From Cryomorphaceae bacterium (GTDB lineage: Bacteria > Bacteroidota > Bacteroidia > Flavobacteriales > Schleiferiaceae): DNA of 7,106 nucleotides. Position 1 is the first letter of the stretch. Each line of letters starts with the position of its first letter. The stretch is from positions 1 to 7,106 of the forward strand of contig JACESW010000064.1 of the NCBI GenBank assembly GCA_013911625.1, in the 5' to 3' direction. The notes below the pieces were generated by a model, which saw only the letters and a program-made list of their open reading frames with translations, searched no databases and was not told the origin of the DNA. Position numbers and translations under genes: made by a program. This document shows, piece by piece, positions 1 through 5,052 of this stretch.

Positions 1-838
1 CATCATACCTGCCTACAATGCTGCGTCCACGCTAAAGGAATGTCTAGAAAGTGTGGCACGTCAGACTCTTCGACCTTTTGAGGTGATTTTAGTGGACGAC
101 GGGAGTACGGACAATACTAGAAGGGTTGCAGCAAAATTTGAATCCAAGCTCACTTTAAGGATTGTGAGTCAGTCAAATTCTGGCTTGGGAAAAGCGCGGA
201 ATGCAGGGATGGCGGCCGCTACAGGCGATGCTTATGCATTTCTGGATGCGGATGATATGTGGTTGCCGGGCAAGCTCGAGCAAGGGGTAAAGGCGCTTTT
301 AAAGTATCCAAAGACCCATTGGTTTTATACGCCGATTTTGGAGTGGACACCCGATAAAGAAAATGGTACGCGCAAGAGAGCCTGTAGCCAGGTCAGTTCG
401 CTGCGGTCCTTTTTGAGCTACAACCCCATAGTTCCTTCAACGATCATCATGCGCAGTAGTTTTGACTATGCATGGGAAAATGACAGGAACCTCCAGGAAG
501 ATGTCGGCGCGCATTTAAGAGTGCTTAGCCGTGGCGATTTTCCGAAGATGCTGCCAGAGGCGACCTTGAAATACCGGTTAGATTTCGGTATGACTGCAGA
601 TGCAGAGGGGCACGTAGATAAAGTGATGCGTGCAGTTGTGAAGGCTAAAGAGCTTGGTCACATCAGTGAGAAGGAATTTAAACTCTATGAGGCCCGTAAG
701 GCCTATGAATTGGCCCGAACGTACAAGAAGCGCGGCGATACTGAGGCGCAGAAGAAGTGGAAAACGGAAGCCTTGGATAAGGCAAAAACTACAAGAGTAC
801 CTCTAGGACTTTGGTGGCGGTTACTGGTATTAGTCTAG
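1..838 (+). CDS. Glycosyltransferase family 2 (GT-A fold), 5'-truncated by the window edge
   Basis: Likely transfers a sugar from a nucleotide-sugar donor to a surface glycan, at the cytoplasmic face. The reading frame is open from base 2, so the GTG at 53 is an internal valine and the true start lies left of the window; 278 residues are visible. They begin with the GT2 opening strand IIPAYNAAS, then ILVDDGSTDNT (visible residues about 29-39, nucleotide binding), GLGKARNAG (about 61-69), and FLDADDMWLPGKLE, whose DADD (82-85) is the metal-binding DxD-type motif. QEDVGAHLR (about 165-173) is a candidate acceptor-side acidic motif with the catalytic base. The last 60 residues are charged and helical (KLYEARKAYELARTYKKRGD), TPR-like, and end in a short hydrophobic tail (LGLWWRLLVLV) that may touch the membrane. 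The stop TAG at 836-838 overlaps the end of the convergent gene. The family is confident; donor, acceptor and pathway (LPS, capsule or exopolysaccharide) cannot be told without the neighbours to the left. Confidence 0.9.
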   Translation, partial: IIPAYNAASTLKECLESVARQTLRPFEVILVDDGSTDNTRRVAAKFESKLTLRIVSQSNSGLGKARNAGMAAATGDAYAFLDADDMWLPGKLEQGVKALLKYPKTHWFYTPILEWTPDKENGTRKRACSQVSSLRSFLSYNPIVPSTIIMRSSFDYAWENDRNLQEDVGAHLRVLSRGDFPKMLPEATLKYRLDFGMTADAEGHVDKVMRAVVKAKELGHISEKEFKLYEARKAYELARTYKKRGDTEAQKKWKTEALDKAKTTRVPLGLWWRLLVLV

Positions 839-1687
839 CCAATACGTCATTCCAACGGTTAAAAAAGAGAACGGGTAGTCGTTCAATCCTCGCGTCCAGC
901 CTACTTGTGTTTGGCCGAAGGACAAACTTTTACGCCATTGTAGCTCAAGTAATCTAGGCCAGTCTCCGTCCAGAAAGTATCCTGTAAAGGTGCGTAATTG
1001 AGCACTTAAAAAGGTGTTGTCTTTCTGCAGCTCTAGTTTAACATTACCAAGGAACCCGTCGTTTTGGGGGTAATCGACCCAGTGGGTCTGGTAGACTTGG
1101 AATCCAGCATCAGTGGTGAGTAATGGTTGCCAATTTCCTAAGGATGCGAAGGTTTTTTGATGCGAAAAGAAAAAGGCATAGCCTGGCGCATCGGTAAACC
1201 TCGCTTGAGGAAGCGGTCCCGCGGCTGTTTTCGTGTGAAACGTGAACCAAACCGAACCTTGTTCTTTTTGCCAAAGTCGCGTGCTGATATCGATCAAGAC
1301 ATCACCGGCGAGCACTCCTTCACCGTCCTGATCTCTAGAAATTCGCAAGTCTCGAACTTCTTCCGACATGCGATAATATTCAATCGATTGATGCGTAATG
1401 TGAATTTGTGTGTGGCCTCTGTCCCAATGCAGTTCGTTGTGCAGTGTTAAGAAGCTGTCGTCTTCGATGAGGCTCATTTGTGAGCTGCTCTTAAAATAGT
1501 TTCCACGGTCACTTCTTTGCAGTGTAGGGATGGGAATAGCATTTGGGCCTAGGTAAGCATGAGAATATTTCATGTATTGCGTCCACGGCGTCGCTCCGTC
1601 CCAGTTGTGAATTTGATTCCACCAATCCATCTGTGCAGTAGCGCTCAGCTGGCTAAGGAGTAAGAAAAGCAGAAGAATTCGACGCAT
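830..1687 (-). CDS. Secreted, probably outer-membrane beta-barrel protein of unknown function
   Basis: A 285-residue protein with a clear Sec signal peptide: MRR, a leucine-rich core, and an AxA site (A16-T17-A18, cleavage before Q19). The mature part opens with the aromatic segment DWWNQIHNWDG and has no cysteine. It is dominated by alternating polar/aromatic stretches of beta-strand length, for example TQIHITHQSIEYYRM, GSVWFTFHTKT, LSAQLRTFTGYFLDGDW and SFLTVGMTYWLD. This suggests a small outer-membrane barrel or a periplasmic beta sandwich. The C-terminus (YWLD) is aromatic but lacks the classical terminal phenylalanine. I do not recognise a characterised family, though it resembles conserved hypothetical proteins of Bacteroidota. 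Its ATG shares its A with the dnaX stop codon (TAATG), so it is probably translated by coupling from the dnaX message; no promoter is visible between them. Its 3' end overlaps the convergent glycosyltransferase by 9 bases. The gene is solid; the localisation is inferred and the function is unknown. Confidence 0.8.
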   Translation of the reverse strand: MRRILLLFLLLSQLSATAQMDWWNQIHNWDGATPWTQYMKYSHAYLGPNAIPIPTLQRSDRGNYFKSSSQMSLIEDDSFLTLHNELHWDRGHTQIHITHQSIEYYRMSEEVRDLRISRDQDGEGVLAGDVLIDISTRLWQKEQGSVWFTFHTKTAAGPLPQARFTDAPGYAFFFSHQKTFASLGNWQPLLTTDAGFQVYQTHWVDYPQNDGFLGNVKLELQKDNTFLSAQLRTFTGYFLDGDWPRLLELQWRKSLSFGQTQVGWTRGLNDYPFSFLTVGMTYWLD

Positions 1688-3582
1688 TATTCCAGGTCGG
1701 TATTTAGCTTCTCACGCAGGTAGAGCAGGTTGGGATTCTTTTCCACCATGTGCTTGAATTTCTCCTCAGGTAGATAGAGTTTCTTCGTCTGAACGTTTTC
1801 GGCCATCTTCACTTCAAAACGAAGGGCAAAGTTGTCCAATTTTTTGCGCAACCACGGGACCAGTTCTTTCTGTTCGTCGTTGAAGTAGCCCAGCTGGATG
1901 TTGTTGTCCACGGTGATTTCCAGCGTGTTTTTATCCAAAATCTTAGGTGCTTGCGCTTGAAGCATGCTGCGAATAGCTGTCTTAACGTGGCGCTGTTTGG
2001 TGTACTCGTCAAGGGCCAATTTTAATTCGTGCTCGGTGTATACGTTCTGCGGACCCTCTGTGGCTGCTGGAATATCGCTTTCAACCTCTGCGGCTTTTGG
2101 GGCAGTTGGCTCGTTCTCACTGGCCATTTCCTCCATCATAGCCGTAAGTGATAACCCGCCTTTTTTCTTGCCCGTGGTTCTGCGACGTCTGCCTTCTTTC
2201 GGAAGTTCAAAAGCAGCATCAGGAGAGGTTTCTGGCGGCGGTGCTACAGCTGGATTTTCTGGAATCGCTGGCTCCCCTGGCAAATTAGAATCGCTCACAG
2301 TTTCGTGCACAGGGGCAGTAGTTTGTGGAGCAGGAGCAGGAGCAGGGGGTGGTGCTTGTTGTGCTGGAGCCTCTTTCGCAGCTGGCAGGGGTGCAGATTC
2401 GACTGGCGCAGGGGTTATTTCTCGGGCTGGTTGAACAGGCGCTTTACCGCGTTTTGGAAGGGCATCCGGTAAGTACTGATCCGTGCCTTCCGCTTTAGGC
2501 GCTACGCTGGGTTGCGACTTTTTTTTTTCTTGCGAGATGAACTCGACGAGTTTAAGCAGACCCAATTCTACTAAAATTCTTGGCTGGCTCGATGCCTTGT
2601 ACTGACCGTCTAACTCATTGAAGACTTTCAATCCGTGCAACAAGAATCGTGTTGAGGTTGCTGCGCTTTGTTCGAGGTAGCGCTGTTTGATCGCTGGACC
2701 AACTTCAAGAAGTTCCACCGTTCTAGGCTCTCTAGCGACCAAGAGATCTCTAAAGTGCTTGGCCATTCCTACGACAAACTCGTGGCCGTTGAACCCTTTC
2801 TCTAGGACTTCATTGTACAAGAGGAGTAAATCAGGATAGTTTACTCCGGCGGCAAGGTCGATCGAGCGGAAGAAGTAGTTGTAATCAAGGATATCCAACA
2901 CTTCTACTACTTGATTGTAGGTGAGCTCGCTTCCAGAGAAGCTGACCATGCGGTCGAACAAACTCAAGGCGTCCCGAAGAGCGCCATCGGCTTTTTCTGC
3001 GATCATGTGCAGGGCTTCCGGCTCTGCTTTTACACCTTCTTTTTCGGCTACAAATGCGAGGTGTCCTGCAATATCATCCACCGTGATGCGCTTGAAGTCA
3101 AAAATCTGACAACGCGACAAGATGGTTGGTATGATCTTGTGCTTCTCTGTAGTCGCTAGAATGAAGATGGCGTGCGCTGGCGGTTCTTCCAGTGTCTTCA
3201 AAAAGGCGTTGAAGGCCTGCTGAGAGAGCATGTGCACCTCATCGATAATATAGACCTTAAATTTTCCGGTTTGTGGAGCGAATCGAACTTGATCAATCAA
3301 ACGACGGATATCATCCACAGAATTGTTTGATGCGGCATCCAATTCAAAGATGTTTAATGCCAATTCTTCTTCGGTCAAATTCGCATCGCCATTGATGACT
3401 TTCGCAAGAATACGGGCACATGTCGTTTTTCCAACGCCACGTGGACCACAGAATAGTAGGGCCTGCGCCAAATGATCACTGGCCACACTTTTAAGCAGTG
3501 TGTCGGTGATGTGACCCTGTCCAACCACCGACTCAAAGGCCTGAGGTCTGTATTTTCTTGCTGATACAATGAATTGCTCCAT
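1687..3582 (-). CDS. dnaX: DNA polymerase III subunit tau/gamma (clamp loader ATPase DnaX)
   Basis: DnaX is the ATPase of the clamp loader that opens the beta clamp and places it on primed DNA at the fork; the long (tau) form also binds the polymerase and helicase. The 631-residue product starts with the conserved FIVSARKYRPQAFESVVGQ, which fixes the start. It carries Walker A GPRGVGKT (46-53), ELDAASNNSVDDIR (80-93), Walker B IIDEVHML (112-119), sensor-1 ILATTEK (141-147), the arginine-finger region SRCQ (156-159) and sensor-2 GALRDALSLFD (200-210). The collar domain III runs to about 350. A Pro/Ala-rich linker (about 357-460) and a basic patch RRRRTTGKKK (465-474) follow, then the C-terminal domain (about 513-631), expected to bind polymerase. 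The Cys-rich zinc module usual between Walker A and the SNN motif is absent: the only cysteines are C45, C55 and C158. An A10 run at codons 352-355 may give a short gamma-like form. Its stop overlaps the downstream gene by one base (TAATG), and it diverges from rpsF. Confidence 0.97.
   Translation of the reverse strand: MEQFIVSARKYRPQAFESVVGQGHITDTLLKSVASDHLAQALLFCGPRGVGKTTCARILAKVINGDANLTEEELALNIFELDAASNNSVDDIRRLIDQVRFAPQTGKFKVYIIDEVHMLSQQAFNAFLKTLEEPPAHAIFILATTEKHKIIPTILSRCQIFDFKRITVDDIAGHLAFVAEKEGVKAEPEALHMIAEKADGALRDALSLFDRMVSFSGSELTYNQVVEVLDILDYNYFFRSIDLAAGVNYPDLLLLYNEVLEKGFNGHEFVVGMAKHFRDLLVAREPRTVELLEVGPAIKQRYLEQSAATSTRFLLHGLKVFNELDGQYKASSQPRILVELGLLKLVEFISQEKKKSQPSVAPKAEGTDQYLPDALPKRGKAPVQPAREITPAPVESAPLPAAKEAPAQQAPPPAPAPAPQTTAPVHETVSDSNLPGEPAIPENPAVAPPPETSPDAAFELPKEGRRRRTTGKKKGGLSLTAMMEEMASENEPTAPKAAEVESDIPAATEGPQNVYTEHELKLALDEYTKQRHVKTAIRSMLQAQAPKILDKNTLEITVDNNIQLGYFNDEQKELVPWLRKKLDNFALRFEVKMAENVQTKKLYLPEEKFKHMVEKNPNLLYLREKLNTDLE
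2495..2528 (-). other. Predicted dnaX frameshift/slippage site (A10-G run plus alternative stop codons)
   Basis: On the minus strand, ten consecutive A residues (2528 to 2519) are followed by G, read in frame as GAA-AAA-AAA-AAG (E352-K355). This contains A-AAA-AAG in the phase of the E. coli dnaX -1 frameshift heptamer. Shifting -1 (or gaining one A) gives seven new codons (VATQRSA) and then TAA at 2497-2495, a product of about 362 residues. Shifting +1 (or losing one A) gives SRNPA and then TAG at 2504-2502, about 359 residues. Either product would keep the ATPase and collar domains and lose the linker and C-terminal domain, as gamma does. I see no good Shine-Dalgarno stimulator upstream. 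Downstream there is only a weak 4-bp GCCT/AGGC stem, so transcriptional slippage, as known for Thermus dnaX, fits better than a stimulated ribosomal shift. This is predicted from sequence only. Confidence 0.6.
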
Positions 3583-3586
3583 ACCA

Positions 3587-3594
3587 CAAATATA
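3587..3594 (-). promoter_or_regulatory. Candidate dnaX promoter -7 element (TATATTTG)
   Basis: On the minus strand TATATTTG matches the Bacteroidota -7 consensus TAnnTTTG exactly. Only four bases (TGGT) separate it from the dnaX ATG. Transcription would then start at or within a base or two of the start codon, giving a leaderless or nearly leaderless message. The -33 region at the expected spacing reads TTT rather than TTG, so the upstream half is weak. No better full promoter was found further upstream on this strand. Confidence 0.5.
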
Positions 3595-3658
3595 AGCGAC
3601 CTTTGCACCTATAAAATGTCCGCAGAAAAAAAGGCTGCAAACACGTTGCTAACATTAG

Positions 3659-3689
3659 TTGGAACAAAAGGAAAAGTCTCGTACATTTG
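3659..3689 (+). promoter_or_regulatory. Promoter of the rpsF-rpsR-rplI operon (TTG / TACATTTG)
   Basis: TTG at 3659-3661 and TACATTTG at 3682-3689 are separated by 20 bases. They match the Bacteroidota housekeeping promoter (TTG, spacer about 19-20, TAnnTTTG). The predicted transcription start is near 3695, giving a leader of about 25 AT-rich bases before the rpsF ATG. The element lies about 90 bases from the divergent dnaX -7 element. Confidence 0.75.
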
Positions 3690-3718
3690 CACTCCTTAAA
3701 TTTTAAGTTCAATTAATT

Positions 3719-4051
3719 ATGAATCAGTACGAAACCGTTTTCATTTTGAATCCCGTTTTATCTGAAGATCAGGTAAAGGAAGCGGTAGATAAGTACGTGT
3801 CATTCTTGAAAGAGAGAGGCGCGAGCATTATCAACAAAGAAAATTGGGGCCTCAAGAAGATGGCTTACCCAATCCAAAAGAAAAAAAGTGGCTTTTACCA
3901 CTTTGTAGAATACACAGCTCCTGGTGAGGCGATTGCTCCGCTAGAAGTTGAGTTTAAGCGTGACGAGCGTATTATGCGCTTTTTGACAGTAAGAATGGAT
4001 AAATACGGTATCGAATACGCTGCAAAGCGTCGTGCCAGAGTTAACGCTTAA
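3719..4051 (+). CDS. rpsF: Small ribosomal subunit protein bS6
   Basis: bS6 binds 16S rRNA in the platform of the 30S subunit as a heterodimer with bS18, encoded next. The 110-residue product has the family's opening strand [12 protein letters not shown], the helix [19 protein letters not shown], the strand [20 protein letters not shown] and the closing [18 protein letters not shown]. Length is normal for the family, and the acidic C-terminal tail known from E. coli is absent (it ends RRARVNA). The ATG is preceded by AT-rich sequence without a Shine-Dalgarno motif, usual for this phylum. It is the first gene of a three-gene ribosomal operon, 11 bases ahead of rpsR. The leader is too short to hold the bS6:bS18-binding autoregulatory RNA known from other phyla, so that form of feedback is not evident here. 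Confidence 0.97.
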   Translation: MNQYETVFILNPVLSEDQVKEAVDKYVSFLKERGASIINKENWGLKKMAYPIQKKKSGFYHFVEYTAPGEAIAPLEVEFKRDERIMRFLTVRMDKYGIEYAAKRRARVNA

Positions 4052-4062
4052 AAGAAGAAATT

Positions 4063-4356
4063 ATGGCAACTAGAGGAAATAGAGGCACGAGAGGAAAAGG
4101 TGATGTTCGTTACCTACAGCCTATCAACGTAGAAAGCGGCAACCAACAGAAGTACTGTCGTTTTAAGAAAGCCGGTATCAAATACATCGACTACAAGGAT
4201 CCAGATTACTTGTTGCGTTTTGTAAACCCACAAGGTAAAATCTTACCACGTCGTTTGACCGGTACTTCATTGAAATACCAAAGAAAATTATCTACAGCTA
4301 TCAAGCGTGCTCGTCACATTGCATTGATGCCTTACGTAGCTGATAACCTTAAATAA
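4063..4356 (+). CDS. rpsR: Small ribosomal subunit protein bS18
   Basis: bS18 pairs with bS6 on the 30S platform near the mRNA exit. The 97-residue product has a basic, glycine-rich N-terminal extension ([18 protein letters not shown]) of the Bacteroidota kind. The conserved core follows: [20 protein letters not shown] (about 31-50), then [19 protein letters not shown] and [21 protein letters not shown] single cysteine remains at the start of the core, so there is no zinc-ribbon set. It lies between rpsF (11-base gap) and rplI (9-base gap), consistent with one transcript. An A/G-rich stretch (AAAAGAAG) upstream of the ATG is at most a weak ribosome binding site. Confidence 0.97.
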   Translation: MATRGNRGTRGKGDVRYLQPINVESGNQQKYCRFKKAGIKYIDYKDPDYLLRFVNPQGKILPRRLTGTSLKYQRKLSTAIKRARHIALMPYVADNLK

Positions 4357-4365
4357 TTCAGTACC

Positions 4366-4815
4366 ATGGAAATCATTCTAAAGAAAGACGTAGAAAACTT
4401 AGGTTTTGCTGATGACGTGGTAACTGTAAAAGACGGTTACGGTCGTAACTTCTTAATCCCACAAGGATTAGGAGTTTTGGCAACAGAGAGCGCGAAGAAA
4501 GTATTGGCTGAGAACTTGCGTCAACGTGCGCACAAAGAAGCTCAAGCTATCTCTGATGCAAAAGCAACTGCTGAAAAATTGGCTGGTGTTGAGTTGAAGA
4601 TGACTGCTAAAGTAGGTACGGGTAACAAGCTCTTCGGTGCGGTTACTAACCAAAACGTAGCAGACGAACTAGCGAAGGCTGGTGTTACCCTTGAGAAGAA
4701 ATTCATCCAAATCGTTGGTGGTTCTATCAAGGCACTTGGTCACTACACTGCTGCAGTGCGTTTGCACCGTGAAGTTGTAGTAAACTTTGAATTTGACGTT
4801 GTAGCGGAAGCTTAA
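4366..4815 (+). CDS. rplI: Large ribosomal subunit protein bL9
   Basis: bL9 binds 23S rRNA near the L1 stalk and reaches across the subunit surface; in other bacteria its loss affects frame maintenance and ribosome spacing. The 149-residue product is full length. The N-terminal RNA-binding domain has the family signature (GFADDVVTVKDGYGRNFLIP, about 13-32, continuing QGLGVLAT). A connecting helix follows (about 40-75, AKKVLAENLRQRAHKEAQAI), then the C-terminal domain with KVGTGNKLFGAVTNQNVADEL (about 81-101) and a final beta region ending VVNFEFDVVAEA. It is the last gene of the ribosomal operon: a strong intrinsic terminator begins 28 bases past its stop codon. Confidence 0.97.
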   Translation: MEIILKKDVENLGFADDVVTVKDGYGRNFLIPQGLGVLATESAKKVLAENLRQRAHKEAQAISDAKATAEKLAGVELKMTAKVGTGNKLFGAVTNQNVADELAKAGVTLEKKFIQIVGGSIKALGHYTAAVRLHREVVVNFEFDVVAEA

Positions 4816-4842
4816 ACGACAATCCTATATCGCGAATGCGTG

Positions 4843-4869
4843 AAGCCGTCCCTCGGGACGGCTTTTTTT
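4843..4869 (+). terminator. Intrinsic terminator of the rpsF-rpsR-rplI operon
   Basis: A hairpin with arms AAGCCGTCC and GGACGGCTT (9 bp, GC-rich core of 7) and loop CTCG runs from 4843 to 4865. The T tract spans 4863-4869 and overlaps the end of the right arm. It is a textbook rho-independent terminator on the plus strand. On the minus strand the hairpin is followed by only two T residues, so it should act in one direction only. Confidence 0.92.
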
Positions 4870-4883
4870 ATACTTTAACCACC

Positions 4884-5051
4884 ATGAAAAAGAAGACGAA
4901 AGCCGTCGACAAGAAGGTCATACCGTACCTAAGTGCGGGAATGATGATAGGTCTCCTTATTGGTTCACTTACAGACAACATAGGATTGTGGCTGTCTCTT
5001 GGTTTAGCAATAGGGGCGAGCGTAGGATACGCTCAAGTAGAAAAGAAATAA
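4884..5051 (+). CDS. Small two-helix inner-membrane protein of unknown function (55 aa)
   Basis: A 55-residue product: a very basic N-terminus (MKKKTKAVDKK), then two hydrophobic segments, about 13-28 (IPYLSAGMMIGLLIGS) and 33-50 (IGLWLSLGLAIGASVGYA), joined by the short turn LTDN, and the tail QVEKK. Glycines spaced by three or four residues (G19, G23, G27 and G40, G44, G48) look like a glycine-zipper arrangement for tight helix packing. By the positive-inside rule both ends should face the cytoplasm. The ATG at 4884 is chosen because the frame upstream, open from 4836, runs through the rplI terminator hairpin, and residues read from there look non-coding. The gene starts 14 bases past the terminator T tract, so it needs its own promoter or read-through; no convincing promoter is seen. 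It converges on the permease gene with one base between stop codons. Coding status is probable; function is unknown. Confidence 0.7.
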   Translation: MKKKTKAVDKKVIPYLSAGMMIGLLIGSLTDNIGLWLSLGLAIGASVGYAQVEKK

Positions 5052-5052
5052 C

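Noticed and set aside
794..804. Small inverted repeat AGAG-TAC-CTCT with a T5 stretch beyond it on the minus strand, a possible terminator for the dnaX unit
   Set aside because: A 4-bp stem with a 3-base loop is too weak, and the T run is separated from the stem by several bases.
1157..1450. Open frame of 97 codons on the plus strand
   Set aside because: It lies wholly antisense to the signal-peptide protein gene and its composition is unlike a real protein; it is a shadow frame.
1964..2434. Open frame of 156 codons on the plus strand, rich in Gly, Ala and Ser
   Set aside because: It is the complement of the Pro/Ala-rich dnaX linker, whose codon bias creates a long antisense frame; no start signal or domain is seen.
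2911..3159. Overlapping plus-strand frames inside dnaX
   Set aside because: Antisense to the conserved sensor and collar region of dnaX, with no coding features.
3690..3718. bS6:bS18-binding autoregulatory leader RNA ahead of rpsF
   Set aside because: The predicted leader is only about 25 AT-rich bases and shows none of the required GC-rich paired structure; only a weak AT inverted repeat is present.
4869..4878. Possible -7 elements (TATACTTT or TACTTTAA) for the 55-codon gene
   Set aside because: Each has two mismatches to TAnnTTTG in the conserved half, overlaps the terminator tail and has no -33 TTG at the right distance.
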